DNA of 64,000 bases, from positions 21,842-85,841 of the forward strand of contig NZ_JACHOQ010000009.1 in the NCBI RefSeq assembly GCF_014199955.1, given 5' to 3'. The position numbers were made by a program, and so were the translations under genes. Numbering within the stretch: the stretch's first letter is position 1; the number at the start of each line of letters is the position of its first letter. Positions 44,935 through 55,371 of this stretch are shown piece by piece. Source of the DNA: Brevundimonas aurantiaca. Lineage in GTDB: Bacteria > Pseudomonadota > Alphaproteobacteria > Caulobacterales > Caulobacteraceae. The notes beneath the pieces were generated by a model, which saw only the letters and a program-made list of their open reading frames with translations, was not told the origin of the DNA and did no database searches.

Positions 44935-46373
44935 GCGGCTTCGAGCTCCGTGACAGGCGTGAGGCGAAAGGAGAAGGCGGCGCCGCCCAGGGCGCTGCGG
45001 CCTACGGCCAGGGCGGCGTCGTGGCTCTCTATGATGGAGCGGGTGACGGACAGGCCCAGGCCCATGCCGCCGGCCTTGGTGGTCATCATCGGTTGGAAGA
45101 TCCGGTCCATCTGATCCTCGGCGATGCCGGGGCCGTTGTCCTCGATCCGGATCTCATAGCCCTCATCGGCCAGGCTGCGGCCCGTGAGCGATACGACCGC
45201 ACCGGGATGGTCGCCGACGGCGTCGACGGCGTTGCGCACCAGATTGGTGATGGCCTGCTGAAACTGGATTCGGTCGGCCAAGACCCGATCCCCGGTCGTA
45301 TCGACGTCGATACGGACGGCGATACCGGTTTCCTGCCGGATCAAATCGAAGAGGGGGCGCAGGTCGTCCACCATGGAGGAGACCCGCTCTTCCGTCAGCT
45401 GGGACGCCCCGGTCGCGATCAGTTCGCGCATGCGCCGGATGATGTCCCCCGCGCGCAGAAGCTGGGTCTTGGCCAGGTCGAGGGCGCGGCCCGCGCTGTC
45501 GCCGATCGGTCCAGCGCGCGCGATGTCGGTTTGGCACGCATGGAGATAGACGGTGGCGGCCGTCAGGGGCTGGTTCAGCTCATGCGCCAGGATAGCCGCC
45601 ATCTCACCCATGGAATTGAGCCGCCAACTCTTGCTGAGCTGGTCCATCAGGTCGCGCATGCGATCGTTGACGGCCAGGCTCGGACGCTGGTCCGCCAGGG
45701 ACAGGACCACCCGCTCGGAGGCCATGCTGTGCGCCAGCAGCCCGCCGTGGATGATCACCGGCACGATCTCGCCGTTGGGACGTCTCACCAGCCAATAGCC
45801 GGAGGGCGGGGCGGCCAGGGGGGCGTCCTTGACGAAACTCGCCAGGATGTCCTCGCCGAAGTCCGGCGCGAACAGGCTGAAAGGGCGTTCGTGAGCATCC
45901 TCGGGCGCCACGCCCAGCAGATCGGCCGCCGGGCCGGTGATGCGGCGAATACGCCCCTCGTCGTCCAGCGTCACCACGGGCACCGAGGTCAGTATGCTGT
46001 GCAACAGGGCGGTCCGGTTGGTCAGCCGATGACCGACTTCGGCCAACAGCAGGGATACGGCGATGAAGAGGCCGGCGCCGACCGCCGCATCGAAGAGGTC
46101 GCTTCGCCCCTTCATCGCCAGATCGGCGGCGATGGAGACGCCGATGACGAAGAGGGTCGCGGTGCGGCTGCCGACCAGGGCGGTCGCCATGACGGCTCCG
46201 AACAGCGGCAGGTAGTGCACGTGATCGACGTCGCGAAGAGCCACGCTCGTCGTAACCGCCAGCGGGACGCAGACGCAAGCGAGCAGAACGGCGTTCTTCG
46301 GAGATGCGTTCGCGGATTTTCCGATGACCCGCTTCAACAACTCAGTAAAGGCGTCCGCTCGCGCCCCTGTCAT
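44931..46373 (-). CDS. FixL/DctB-like membrane PAS histidine kinase
   Basis: A 480-residue kinase with four or five N-terminal membrane segments (about 28-130), a PAS domain (about 135-235, LHSILTSVPVVTLDDEGRI) without an obvious heme-binding His pattern, a phospho-acceptor in AAILAHELNQPLTA and an ATPase domain with NLVRNAVDAVGD, IEDNGPGI and GGMGLGLSV. It should phosphorylate the FixJ-like protein whose gene overlaps it. Confidence 0.92.
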   Translation of the reverse strand: MTGARADAFTELLKRVIGKSANASPKNAVLLACVCVPLAVTTSVALRDVDHVHYLPLFGAVMATALVGSRTATLFVIGVSIAADLAMKGRSDLFDAAVGAGLFIAVSLLLAEVGHRLTNRTALLHSILTSVPVVTLDDEGRIRRITGPAADLLGVAPEDAHERPFSLFAPDFGEDILASFVKDAPLAAPPSGYWLVRRPNGEIVPVIIHGGLLAHSMASERVVLSLADQRPSLAVNDRMRDLMDQLSKSWRLNSMGEMAAILAHELNQPLTAATVYLHACQTDIARAGPIGDSAGRALDLAKTQLLRAGDIIRRMRELIATGASQLTEERVSSMVDDLRPLFDLIRQETGIAVRIDVDTTGDRVLADRIQFQQAITNLVRNAVDAVGDHPGAVVSLTGRSLADEGYEIRIEDNGPGIAEDQMDRIFQPMMTTKAGGMGLGLSVTRSIIESHDAALAVGRSALGGAAFSFRLTPVTELEAA

Positions 46374-46749
46374 GTTGGATCTCGCCGTTGCGAAATCATC
46401 TGGACTTCACCGTCGCCGCTTTTCTGACCAATTTACTACAACGACAATGGCGTGGCTGGGAAGCGATATCGTCGTCTTTTCACACGCCTCGCGACTATCG
46501 AGCGCACTTCGTCCGATGCGATTCAGGAGATCCGCCGCGTTCGCTGCGCCGGATGGCGCCGCCCCTCAGCCCGCGCCAACCTTCGCTACGCATTCCTACC
46601 TAAGCCGCAGTTCAGAAATCGTATTAATCATCCTTCCATCCTTGGTCGGACAGATGCGGGTTCATCGCAGAGGGGCGGCTGACGCGCCGCAAAGGGCCGT
46701 TTCGGCCGTGGCGGCGCGCTCAGATCGACGAAGACCGTAGGAGTTTGGG
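46374..46749. other. Intergenic region before the che operon
   Basis: About 376 bases between divergent genes without a credible gene. It carries promoters for both sides. AT-richer stretches lie at about 46425-46445 and 46615-46640. A hairpin (GCGCCGC at 46684-46690 with GCGGCGC at 46711-46717, inner GGCC pair) lies in the probable mcpA leader, ending about 20 bases before its ribosome site. Confidence 0.5.
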
Positions 46750-48702
46750 TTGCGTTTTATTGAGAACATGTCCGTCGGACGGAAGCTCGCCGTGGCTTTC
46801 GGCGTGGTCCTGGCCGCCATCGCCGTCATGGGCGTGGTGGTGGTGACGAACCTTCTGGCCTTGCAGCGCGCCGACCACGCTCGCAATCTGGAAGGTGAGA
46901 TCAATCAAGTGCTCGCCGTCGCCGAGTTCCGCCTGTCCAAGCAGGAAAACTCCTATCGCGGCTATCTGCTGTCGCAGGACCCCTATTACGCCGAACGGCT
47001 GGATCTGCACCGCGCCAAGTTCAAGGAAGCGCTGGAGGAGGTGCGGGCAAAACTGCCCGCCGATCGCGCCGCGCCCGTCGACGAGGCCATCAAGGCCGCT
47101 GACGGCTGGTACGCCAACATCGTCCAGGTCGGTAAGGCGATGGTCGCCGAGGGGCGGATCGCCGAGGCCAGCCGGATGGTCGGTCAAACCGGCGTCGCCG
47201 ACCAGTTCATCGCTCCAGTTGAAGAAGCGATCGACGTCCTGAGGGCTGAGAACGAGGCCGCCCGCGAGGCGACCCGCAAGGCCCAGGCCGAGGCGGCCCA
47301 GGCCGCCCTCATGGCCGTGATCGTGGGCATGGTCTGCGCCCTGCTGATGGCCCTGGCTGCAGGTCTGGTCGCCACCCGTTCGATCGTGCGGCCGACCTTC
47401 ACCATGATCGGCTATATGCAGAAGCTGATGGCGGGCGACACCGCCATCCAGGTCCAGGGCGCCGACCGCAAGGATGAGTTCGGCAAGATGGCTCAGGCCA
47501 TCGTCGCCTTCCGCGACGCGGCCATTGAGAAGGCGCGTCTGGCGGCGGAGGCGCTTTCGCAACGCTCGATGAGCGAGCAGGAGCGGGCCGCCCGCGAGGC
47601 CGAGAAGGCGGCGGAGGCCGAGGCCGACCGGGTGACGATCGAGGCCTTGGGCCGGGGTCTGGCGGCCATGGCGGACGGCGACCTGACCTATCGGATCGAC
47701 ACCGAGTTCGCGCCCAAGGCCGCCCAACTGAAGTCCGACTTCAACGCCGCCATCGCCCAGCTGCAACAGGCGGTCTCGGTGGTGGTGGCCAATATCGCCG
47801 GCATCCGCTCCGGCGCCGGAGAGATTTCTCAGGCCGCCGACGACCTGTCGCGTCGTACCGAACAGCAGGCTGCGGGGCTGGAGGAGACGGCGGCGGCTCT
47901 GGACGAGATCACCGCCACGGTGAACAAGACGGCGTCGGGCGCGCGCCAGGCCTCGGACGTGGTCCAGGCCGCCAAGGGCGACGCCGAGACCTCGGGCGTC
48001 ATCGTCCGCGACGCCGTCCAGGCCATGCAGGCGATTGAGGGCTCCTCCGAACAGATCAGCCAGATCATCGGCGTCATCGACGAGATCGCCTTCCAGACCA
48101 ATCTTCTGGCCCTGAACGCCGGGGTCGAGGCGGCCCGGGCGGGCGAGGCCGGTCGCGGTTTCGCCGTCGTGGCCTCCGAGGTCCGGGCCCTGGCCCAGCG
48201 ATCGGCGGAAGCCGCCAAGGAGATCAAGACCCTGATCTCGACCTCCAGCACCCAGGTCGGTTCGGGGGTGAAACTGGTCGGCCAGACCGGCGAGGCCCTG
48301 CAGCGGATCGTGGACCGTGTCGCCGAGATCGACGGCCTGGTGTCGGAAATCGCGGCCTCGGCCCAGGAACAGGCCATCGGCCTGGCCGAGGTCAATACGG
48401 CCGTCAACCAGATGGACCAGGTCACCCAGCAGAACGCCGCCATGGTCGAACAGTCGACCGCCGCCAGCCACTCTCTGGCCCAGGAGGCCCAGTCGCTCCA
48501 GGCCTCGGTGGCCCGGTTCAAGGTCGGCTCAGCGGCCCAGGTCGCCGCCGCCCCCGCCCGCGCCCCTGCGCCCGCGCCGGCGCCTTCCGCACCGGCCAAG
48601 CCGGCCCACCGCATGGTCCAGGCCCTCAAGACCCTGGGCCGCGGCGGCGCCGCGCCCGCCCAACAGGCCGCTCCCGCCGAAGACGGCTGGGAAGAGTTCT
48701 AA
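46750..48702 (+). CDS. mcpA: Methyl-accepting chemotaxis protein, McpA-like
   Basis: A 650-residue receptor with a TTG start and TAGGAG before it. Membrane segments lie at about 14-35 and 190-210 around a helical periplasmic sensor. HAMP domains follow (about 212-265 and 300-350). The signalling tip has [35 protein letters not shown]. The end is GWEEF after an Ala/Pro-rich linker, resembling the CheR/CheB-docking pentapeptide. It opens a che operon with the order of the Caulobacter mcpA cluster. Confidence 0.93.
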   Translation: MRFIENMSVGRKLAVAFGVVLAAIAVMGVVVVTNLLALQRADHARNLEGEINQVLAVAEFRLSKQENSYRGYLLSQDPYYAERLDLHRAKFKEALEEVRAKLPADRAAPVDEAIKAADGWYANIVQVGKAMVAEGRIAEASRMVGQTGVADQFIAPVEEAIDVLRAENEAAREATRKAQAEAAQAALMAVIVGMVCALLMALAAGLVATRSIVRPTFTMIGYMQKLMAGDTAIQVQGADRKDEFGKMAQAIVAFRDAAIEKARLAAEALSQRSMSEQERAAREAEKAAEAEADRVTIEALGRGLAAMADGDLTYRIDTEFAPKAAQLKSDFNAAIAQLQQAVSVVVANIAGIRSGAGEISQAADDLSRRTEQQAAGLEETAAALDEITATVNKTASGARQASDVVQAAKGDAETSGVIVRDAVQAMQAIEGSSEQISQIIGVIDEIAFQTNLLALNAGVEAARAGEAGRGFAVVASEVRALAQRSAEAAKEIKTLISTSSTQVGSGVKLVGQTGEALQRIVDRVAEIDGLVSEIAASAQEQAIGLAEVNTAVNQMDQVTQQNAAMVEQSTAASHSLAQEAQSLQASVARFKVGSAAQVAAAPARAPAPAPAPSAPAKPAHRMVQALKTLGRGGAAPAQQAAPAEDGWEEF

Positions 48703-48776
48703 AATGCTCCGTTCTTCAAGCGATATTTACCAACCGCGTGAGACGAAGCGGACGGGGCTGAAACAAGGAAACACCA

Positions 48777-49064
48777 ATGGCTGAGGTCATAAGTCTCGCA
48801 TCGGTCCTGGACATGAACGCAGCCGAGCCGCTGAAGGCCGAACTGTTGGCCAAGCGCGGCCAGGCCGTAACGGTGGATGCGAGCGGCGTCGAACGCCTGG
48901 GCGGTCTTTGTCTCCAAGTCCTTCTCTCCGCCCGCAAGACCTGGGCGGCCGACGGGGTCGATCTGATGATCACGCCCCAATCGACGTCTTTCGCTGAACA
49001 ATGGGCCGCCTTCGGCGCGTCCGAAACCAACGCACCAGACCTCACTGAAGGAGCGCTCGCGTGA
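48777..49064 (+). CDS. cheX: STAS-domain protein, CheX position
   Basis: A 95-residue STAS-like protein: a strand-helix pattern with VTVDASGVERLGGLCLQVLLSARKTW and TSFAEQWAAFG. The corresponding Caulobacter gene, recalled as cheX, lies between mcpA and cheY. It differs from the CheX phosphatases of other phyla. The conserved Ser of anti-sigma antagonists is S36 in DASGVERLGG, so a switch by phosphorylation is possible but not shown. It overlaps cheY by four bases. Confidence 0.8.
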   Translation: MAEVISLASVLDMNAAEPLKAELLAKRGQAVTVDASGVERLGGLCLQVLLSARKTWAADGVDLMITPQSTSFAEQWAAFGASETNAPDLTEGALA

Positions 49065-49426
49065 GCAAGACCGTTCTGACCATCGACGATTCCCGCACCA
49101 TGCGGGACATGCTGCTGATGGCCCTGGAAGACGCCGGCTATGTCGTCATCCAAGCCGTAGACGGCGTGGACGGCCTGGAGACGCTCGCCGCCCAGGGCGC
49201 CGACGTCATCATCACCGACATCAACATGCCCCGCATGGACGGTTTCGGCGTCATCGAAGGCGTGCGCGCCGATCCGAACCACCGCACCACCCCGGTGCTG
49301 GTGCTGACGACCGAGAGCGACGCCGAGAAGAAGGCCCGCGCCCGCGCCGCCGGCGCGACCGGCTGGATCGTCAAACCCTTCGACCCGGTGAAACTGGTCG
49401 ACGCCGTTCGCCGCGTGGCGGCCTAA
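49061..49426 (+). CDS. cheY: CheY, chemotaxis response regulator I
   Basis: A 121-residue single receiver domain with IDDSRTMRDML, phospho-acceptor in DVIITDINMPRMDGFGV, T/S in LTTES and K in VKPFDP. It probably carries the signal from CheA to the flagellar motor or acts as a phosphate sink. GTG start overlapping the STAS gene. Confidence 0.94.
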   Translation: MSKTVLTIDDSRTMRDMLLMALEDAGYVVIQAVDGVDGLETLAAQGADVIITDINMPRMDGFGVIEGVRADPNHRTTPVLVLTTESDAEKKARARAAGATGWIVKPFDPVKLVDAVRRVAA

Positions 49427-49456
49427 CACTTTTCCAGATCGGTCGGGCCAACAGCC

Positions 49457-51721
49457 ATGGACGCCTTCGAAGCCATCAAAGCCACCTTCTTCCAGGAGTG
49501 CGACGAACTGCTCGCCGAACTGGAATCGAAGCTGATGCTGTTGGAGCAGGGTCAGACCGACCTGGAGACGATCAACGCCGTCTTCCGCGCCGTTCACTCG
49601 GTCAAGGGCGGGGCGGGGGCGTTCGGCCTGGAGGCTCTGGTCCGGTTCGCCCACGTCTTTGAGACCCTGATGGACGAGCTGCGGGGCGGCCGCAAACCCT
49701 GCGACGCGGTCACGATCAAGACCCTGCTGCGCGCCTCTGACGTGCTGGCCGACCACATCCAGGCCGCCCAGGGCCTGGCTCCTCCGGTGGACGAAGAGCG
49801 TTCGGCCGGCCTGGTCCAGGAGCTGGAGCTTCTGACCCACGGCGGCGAGGCGCCGCCCGCCGTCGAAGAGGAGGAGGAAGACGACTTCGGCTTCACCCCC
49901 ATGGCCTTCGACGCGCCGCTGGACGACCCGGCGCTGGCGGTCGAGGCTCCCGCTGCGGATGCGGCGCCCGCAGGCCAGCCCGGCTGGCGCATCGTCTTCA
50001 AGCCGCACGGCCGCATGTACGGCAGCGCCAATGAGGCGGGGCTGCTGCTGCGCGAAGTGGGCCGGCTGGGCCCCATCACCGTCTCTGTGGACGAGGCCGC
50101 CCTGCCGACCCTGGACGTGCTGGTCGCCGAAGACGGCTATCTGACCTGGACGATCGACCTGGTCGCCGATGTCGATGAAAAGGCCGTGCGGGAAGTGTTC
50201 GACTTCGTCGAGGCCGACTGCGACCTGACCATCACCCCGCTGGGCGGCGCCCCGGCCCTGGTCTTCGAGGAAGAGCCGCCGGCCGTCCTGCCCGCCAGCG
50301 ACGAACTGGACATCGCCGCCCTTCTGGCCAAGGCCGCTGCAGGCGCCGCGCCCGAAACGCCCGCCGCCGCTCCGGCGCCGGCCCCCGCGCCCGAGCCGGT
50401 CGCGCCTGCGCCGGTCGCCGCCCAGGTCTCCGCGCCTGAGCCCGCACCGGCCCCGGCCGCCGCCCCCGTTCCGTCCGCCCCCATTCCACCTGCTCAGGTC
50501 GCCACCCCCGTGGCGCCGGCGCCGGTCACCATCCGCGTCGACCTGGATCGGGTCGATCGCCTGATCAACGTCGTCGGCGAACTGGTCATCCAGCAGGCCA
50601 TGCTGTCCCAGCGCGTGCTGGAAAGCGGCCTGGCCCGCTCTTCGGGCATCGCGCTTGGGATGGAAGATCTGGAGCTTTTGACGCGCGAGATCCAGGACAG
50701 CGTCATGGCCATCCGCGCCCAGCCGGTGAAGTCGGTGTTCCAGCGCATGCCGCGCCTGGTCCGCGAAGTCGCCGACATGGTCTCCAAACAGGTCCGTCTG
50801 GTCACGTCCGGCGAAGACACCGAGGTCGACAAGACCGTGGTCGAACGCCTGGCCGAGCCGATCACCCATATGCTGCGCAACGCCATCGACCACGGGCTGG
50901 AGACGCCGGAGGAGCGGATCGCCGCCGGCAAGCCGGCCGAGGGTACGGTGCGCCTCGCGGCCCTGCACCGCTCGGGCCGGATCGTCATCGAAATCGCCGA
51001 CGACGGCCGCGGCATCAATCGCGAACGGGTCAAGAAGATTGCGGTGGACAAGGGGCTGATCGCCGCCGACGCCGCCCTGACCGACGAACAGATCGACAAT
51101 CTGATCTTCCTGCCCGGCTTCTCCACCGCCGCCGTGGTGTCCGACATCTCGGGTCGGGGCGTGGGGATGGATGTGGTCAGGCGGTCGATCCAGGCCCTGG
51201 GCGGCCGCATCTCGATCAGTTCGGTCCCCGGCAAGGGCTCGACCTTCACCCTCAGCCTGCCGCTGACCCTGGCGGTTCTGGACGGCATGGTGGTGACGGC
51301 CGCCGACCAGACCCTGATCGCCCCTCTGCCGGCCATCGTCGAAAGCCTGACGCCGCAGGAAAGCGACCTGCACTATGTCGGCGGGCTCGATCCGGTGATC
51401 CGCTTCCGCGATCGCTTCCTGCCGCTGATCGACGTGGCCCTGACCATGGGCTTCCGCGAGACGCCGATGGTCCCTTCCGAAGGCGTCGCCGTGGTGGTCG
51501 AGACCGAAGGCGGCCAGCAGGCGGCCCTGCTGTTCGACGCCATCCAGGGCCAGCGCCAGGTGGTGATCAAGAGCCTGGAGACCAACTACCGCCAGGTCGA
51601 GGGCGTCGCCGCCGCCACCATCCTGGGCGACGGCCGTGTGGCCCTGATCCTCGACGTCGATGTCCTCGTCACCGACATGCGCCGCAAATCTCCCCGATCC
51701 GACTTCAAGCTCGCGAGCTGA
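49457..51721 (+). CDS. cheA: CheA chemotaxis histidine kinase
   Basis: A 754-residue kinase. The Hpt domain has H47 in AVHSVKGGAGAFGL. A long Ala/Pro linker (about 275-355) precedes the dimerisation domain, the ATPase domain (HMLRNAIDHGLETPEERI, IEIADDGRGINRE, GRGVGMDVVRRSIQALGG) and a CheW-like domain at the end. CheA phosphorylates CheY and CheB in response to receptors. The linker and the repeated Ala/Pro stretches are longer than in E. coli. Confidence 0.97.
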   Translation: MDAFEAIKATFFQECDELLAELESKLMLLEQGQTDLETINAVFRAVHSVKGGAGAFGLEALVRFAHVFETLMDELRGGRKPCDAVTIKTLLRASDVLADHIQAAQGLAPPVDEERSAGLVQELELLTHGGEAPPAVEEEEEDDFGFTPMAFDAPLDDPALAVEAPAADAAPAGQPGWRIVFKPHGRMYGSANEAGLLLREVGRLGPITVSVDEAALPTLDVLVAEDGYLTWTIDLVADVDEKAVREVFDFVEADCDLTITPLGGAPALVFEEEPPAVLPASDELDIAALLAKAAAGAAPETPAAAPAPAPAPEPVAPAPVAAQVSAPEPAPAPAAAPVPSAPIPPAQVATPVAPAPVTIRVDLDRVDRLINVVGELVIQQAMLSQRVLESGLARSSGIALGMEDLELLTREIQDSVMAIRAQPVKSVFQRMPRLVREVADMVSKQVRLVTSGEDTEVDKTVVERLAEPITHMLRNAIDHGLETPEERIAAGKPAEGTVRLAALHRSGRIVIEIADDGRGINRERVKKIAVDKGLIAADAALTDEQIDNLIFLPGFSTAAVVSDISGRGVGMDVVRRSIQALGGRISISSVPGKGSTFTLSLPLTLAVLDGMVVTAADQTLIAPLPAIVESLTPQESDLHYVGGLDPVIRFRDRFLPLIDVALTMGFRETPMVPSEGVAVVVETEGGQQAALLFDAIQGQRQVVIKSLETNYRQVEGVAAATILGDGRVALILDVDVLVTDMRRKSPRSDFKLAS

Positions 51722-51724
51722 CCC

Positions 51725-52180
51725 ATGACAGAAGCCAACGACACCCAGCGCGAACTCATCGCCTTCCGCATCGGCCGGCAGGAATTCTGCGTCGACATCA
51801 TGTCGGTGCGCGAAATCCGCGGCTGGACGCCCGCAACCCCCCTGCCGCGCTCGCCCGGCTATATGAAGGGGGTGATCAATCTGCGCGGCACCGTCCTGCC
51901 GATCATCGACCTGGGCGCCCGGTTCGGGCTTGAGACGTCCGAGCCGACCGCCCGCCACGTCATCATGGTGGCCCATATCGGCGGCCGCATGGTGGGGCTG
52001 CTGGTCGACGCCGTGTCCGACATCCTGGAGATGAACGACGCCGCGGTTCAGCCGACGCCCGATGTCGCCAGCGATCAGGTGAAGACCTTCGTCAAAGGCA
52101 TTTTCTCGATCGACGGGCGGATGATCAGCCTGATCGAACTGGACCACATCCTGCCCCAGGTCGAGGCCGAAGCCGCATGA
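51725..52180 (+). CDS. cheW: CheW coupling protein
   Basis: A 151-residue Che[51 protein letters not shown] and [12 protein letters not shown]. It couples receptors to CheA. It starts three bases after cheA and overlaps cheR by four bases. Confidence 0.96.
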   Translation: MTEANDTQRELIAFRIGRQEFCVDIMSVREIRGWTPATPLPRSPGYMKGVINLRGTVLPIIDLGARFGLETSEPTARHVIMVAHIGGRMVGLLVDAVSDILEMNDAAVQPTPDVASDQVKTFVKGIFSIDGRMISLIELDHILPQVEAEAA

Positions 52181-53037
52181 ACCCCGCCCCGGGACGGGGG
52201 TCGATCGTCGAAGGCGAGTTCGTCTTCACCGCCGACGACTTCCGTCAGATCGCCCAGATGCTGCACGCCCACGCCGGCATCGCCCTGAACGAGGGCAAGG
52301 CCGCGCTGGTCTATTCGCGTCTGGCCAAGCGGCTGCGGACCCTGGGCCTGACCAGCTTCCGGGACTATTGCGCCCTGGTCGAGGGCGCCGACGGCGTGGA
52401 CGAGCGTCAGAAGATGACGGCGGCCCTGACGACCAACGTCACCCGCTTCTATCGCGAGCCGCATCATTTCGACGATCTGCGCGACCGCGTCATGCCCGAT
52501 CTGGCCGCGCGCGCCCGCGCCGGGGGCCGGGTGCGGCTGTGGTCGGCCGCCTGTTCGAACGGGCAGGAGCCCTATTCGATGGCCCTGACGGTGCTGTCGG
52601 TCCTGCCGGAAGCGGCCGACCTGGACGTGCGCATCCTGGCGACGGACATCGACCCCAATATGGTGGCCCAGGGCTATGACGGGGTCTATTCCGAAGAGGC
52701 GCTGGAGCCGGCGCCGGCGACCCTGTGGCGCAAATATTTCAACCGCGCGGACCGTGGAAACTGGGTGGCGGGGCCGCAGCTGAAGCGGCTGGTCACCTTC
52801 CGCGAACTGAACCTGATCGGCGACTGGCCGATGAAGGGCCGGTTCGACGTGATCTTCTGCCGCAACGTGGTCATCTATTTCGACGATCCGACGCAGGAGC
52901 GGATCTGGAGCCGGTTCACCCCGCTGATGAACCCCGGCGCCACCCTCTACATCGGTCATTCCGAGCGCGTGTCCGGCCCGGCGAGTCGCCAGCTGCAGAC
53001 CGCCGGCCTGACCACCTACCGCCTGGGAGCCGCCTGA
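52177..53037 (+). CDS. cheR: CheR receptor methyltransferase
   Basis: A 286-residue S-adenosylmethionine enzyme with the N-terminal helical domain, [45 protein letters not shown] and [15 protein letters not shown]. It methylates receptor glutamates. The last base of its stop is the first base of cheB. Confidence 0.96.
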   Translation: MNPAPGRGSIVEGEFVFTADDFRQIAQMLHAHAGIALNEGKAALVYSRLAKRLRTLGLTSFRDYCALVEGADGVDERQKMTAALTTNVTRFYREPHHFDDLRDRVMPDLAARARAGGRVRLWSAACSNGQEPYSMALTVLSVLPEAADLDVRILATDIDPNMVAQGYDGVYSEEALEPAPATLWRKYFNRADRGNWVAGPQLKRLVTFRELNLIGDWPMKGRFDVIFCRNVVIYFDDPTQERIWSRFTPLMNPGATLYIGHSERVSGPASRQLQTAGLTTYRLGAA

Positions 53038-54077
53038 TGGCCGATCGCGTCAAAGTCCTGGTCGTGGACGACAGCCTGACCATGCGCGGCCTGATCTCGG
53101 CCGCCCTGAAGTCGGACCCCGAAATCGAAGTCGTCGGCACCGCCGCCGATCCGCTGGAGGCCCGCACGGCCATCAAGGAGCTGAATCCCGACGTCCTGAC
53201 CCTGGACGTCGAAATGCCCAATATGAACGGGCTGGAGTTCCTGGATAAGATCATGCGGCTGCGCCCCATGCCGGTGGTCATGGTCTCGACCCTGACCGCA
53301 GCGGGCACGGACGTGACCCTGGCGGCGCTGGAGATCGGCGCGGTGGACGCGGTCGCCAAGCCGGCCGTGGCCAGCGCCGAGGCCTTCCACGAACTGATCG
53401 GCAAGGTGAAGACGGCGGCCCGGTCGCGGGTTCGCGCCCGCGGCGACGTGCCCGCCGCCGCCGCCGCCCCCAGCGCCTATCGCCCCGCGCCCAATCACGT
53501 CCTGGCCATCGGCTCCTCCACCGGCGGGGTCGAGGCCCTGCTGACGGTCTTGAGCGGCTTTCCCGCCAACTGCCCGGCGACGGTCATCACCCAGCACATG
53601 CCGGCGACCTTCACCTCCAGCTTCGCGGCGCGCCTGGACCGGGTCTGCGCCCCGGCGGTCAGCGAGGCCGTGGACGGCGCGCCGCTGAAGCCCGGCCACA
53701 TCTATCTGGCGCCCGGCGGCGCCGCGCACCTGGAGCTGACGCCGGGCCTGTCGCCGCGCTGCCGCCTGGTGAACAGCGAACCCGTCAACGGCCACCGTCC
53801 GTCGGTGGACGTGATGTTCGATTCCGTCGTCCGTCTGAAACGGCCCATGACCGGCGTGATCCTGACCGGCATGGGCAAGGACGGCGCCAAGGGGCTGAAG
53901 GCCATCCGCGATGCGGGCGGCCGCACCCTGGGTCAGGACGAAACCACCTCGGTCGTCTATGGCATGCCCAAGGCCGCCTTCGAACTGGGCGCTGTAGAGC
54001 GGCAACTGCCGCTGCACCGCCTGGCCCCAGCCATCCTTGATCTGTGCGCCGATCCGGCCGCACGGTCCGTCGCCTGA
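53037..54077 (+). CDS. cheB: CheB receptor methylesterase
   Basis: A 346-residue protein started at ATG 53037. The receiver domain has the phospho-acceptor in [19 protein letters not shown]; the esterase domain has the catalytic Ser in [13 protein letters not shown], His in [10 protein letters not shown] and Asp in [12 protein letters not shown]. CheB removes methyl groups and deamidates receptors when phosphorylated by CheA. Confidence 0.96.
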   Translation: MADRVKVLVVDDSLTMRGLISAALKSDPEIEVVGTAADPLEARTAIKELNPDVLTLDVEMPNMNGLEFLDKIMRLRPMPVVMVSTLTAAGTDVTLAALEIGAVDAVAKPAVASAEAFHELIGKVKTAARSRVRARGDVPAAAAAPSAYRPAPNHVLAIGSSTGGVEALLTVLSGFPANCPATVITQHMPATFTSSFAARLDRVCAPAVSEAVDGAPLKPGHIYLAPGGAAHLELTPGLSPRCRLVNSEPVNGHRPSVDVMFDSVVRLKRPMTGVILTGMGKDGAKGLKAIRDAGGRTLGQDETTSVVYGMPKAAFELGAVERQLPLHRLAPAILDLCADPAARSVA

Positions 54078-54094
54078 CACCGGGAGCCGTACTC

Positions 54095-54484
54095 ATGCCC
54101 GCCGCCGCCTCACTCCACTGCCTGGTCGTCGACGATCAGATGACGATGCGCTCTCTGGTCCGCACCAGCCTGCAACAGCTCGGCGTCCGCGAGATCCGCG
54201 AAGCCGCCGACGGCGAGATCGCCCTGCGTGACATCATCGCCAAGCCGGCCCATCTGATCATCTCCGACTACAACATGCCCAATCTGGACGGGCTGGGTCT
54301 GTTGCGCGCGGTGCGTGCCCACCCCCCGACCTCCAAGACCGCCTTCATCATGTTGACGGGTCGCGCCGACCGCGAGCTGGTCCAGCGCGCGGTCCAGTTC
54401 GGCGTCAACAATTACCTGGTTAAGCCTTTCACCGTCGCCCAGCTGAAGGGCAAGATGGAAGCCGTCTTCGGCGCCCTGACATGA
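54095..54484 (+). CDS. CheY-like response regulator II
   Basis: A 129-residue receiver protein from ATG 54095, with [13 protein letters not shown], phospho-acceptor in [15 protein letters not shown] and K in VKPFTV. It occupies the cheYII place of the Caulobacter cluster. A single receiver domain can serve as motor output, phosphate sink or flagellar adaptor; which one is not shown here. It overlaps cheD by four bases. Confidence 0.9.
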   Translation: MPAAASLHCLVVDDQMTMRSLVRTSLQQLGVREIREAADGEIALRDIIAKPAHLIISDYNMPNLDGLGLLRAVRAHPPTSKTAFIMLTGRADRELVQRAVQFGVNNYLVKPFTVAQLKGKMEAVFGALT

Positions 54485-55026
54485 CCTTTTCCGCCCTGAA
54501 GGACACGCAAGAAAAGCGTCTGCACGTCGGACAGGGCGAACACCATGTCACGCGCGATCCCAATGTGGTGCTCAGCACCATTCTGGGCTCCTGCGTCGCC
54601 ATGTGTCTGCGCGATCCGGTCGCCGGGGTGGGCGGCATGAACCACTTCCTGCTGCCCGAAGGGTCCGGCGCCGGCACCGACGCGGGCCGCCGCTACGGCG
54701 CCTACGCCATGGAACTGCTGATCAACGACGTGCTGAAGGCGGGCGGCCGGCGCGATCGGCTGGAGGCCAAGCTGTTCGGCGGCGGCCGCATGTTCGACTC
54801 CCTGCGCGACGTGGGTCGCTCCAACGCCGATTTCGCCGAGAAATTCCTGCGTGACGAAGGCATTCCGGTCGTCGGCGGCAGCCTGCGCGGAGACGGCGGG
54901 CGCCGGGTCCACTACTGGCCCGTGACCGGCAAGGCTCTGCAACGCGCCGTGACCGACACTGTGGCGCCGCGGCCCGCGCCCGTCGCCCCGCCTCCGGTCG
55001 ATACCGGCGCCCTGGAGCTGTTCTGA
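54481..55026 (+). CDS. cheD: CheD chemoreceptor glutamine deamidase
   Basis: A 181-residue CheD with [33 protein letters not shown] and [11 protein letters not shown], the Cys and His being the catalytic pair, then [12 protein letters not shown]. CheD matures receptors and tunes adaptation. It overlaps the following cheU by one base. A second copy is at 30615. Confidence 0.95.
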   Translation: MTFSALKDTQEKRLHVGQGEHHVTRDPNVVLSTILGSCVAMCLRDPVAGVGGMNHFLLPEGSGAGTDAGRRYGAYAMELLINDVLKAGGRRDRLEAKLFGGGRMFDSLRDVGRSNADFAEKFLRDEGIPVVGGSLRGDGGRRVHYWPVTGKALQRAVTDTVAPRPAPVAPPPVDTGALELF

Positions 55027-55367
55027 TGCACGCCCCTCCCGAACACGCCGAACTGCTGGTCGCCGTCGCCGACGAGCTGACACGGGTGCGCGAGGGGATC
55101 GACCATGTCGAGGCCCTGGTCAGCCGTCTGGTGCGCCGCGCCCCGGCCGAGGATCGGGCCGAGGCCCTGACCGAGGCCCAGGCCCTGGACGCCCTGACCC
55201 AGCGGCTGGAGGCCCTGTCCGGCGTCCTGCGTATGCTGGGCGACGGGGCCACCCCGGCCGAGTCCGTCAGCCGCATCTCCCTGGCCGACATGGCGGTGCG
55301 GCTGCGGCCCGCCGCCGGCGTCAAGGTCTCGGCTCCGCCCGATTCGGGCGATCTGACCCTATTCTAA
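55026..55367 (+). CDS. cheU: CheU-position small protein
   Basis: A 113-residue helical protein, rich in Ala, Glu and Leu, with a coiled-coil start (HAELLVAVADELTRVREGIDHVEALVSRLV) and a short end. No known motif is seen. The symbol rests only on the position between cheD and the third cheY, which I recall for cheU in Caulobacter. Its function there is unclear. Confidence 0.65.
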   Translation: MHAPPEHAELLVAVADELTRVREGIDHVEALVSRLVRRAPAEDRAEALTEAQALDALTQRLEALSGVLRMLGDGATPAESVSRISLADMAVRLRPAAGVKVSAPPDSGDLTLF

Positions 55368-55371
55368 CGCC

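Noticed and set aside
48716..52147. A 1143-residue open frame on the minus strand across cheX-cheW
   Set aside because: It is antisense to clear chemotaxis genes. Its His/Gly/Asp/Gln/Arg-rich content is what GC-rich codon bias yields on the opposite strand, and no domain is visible.
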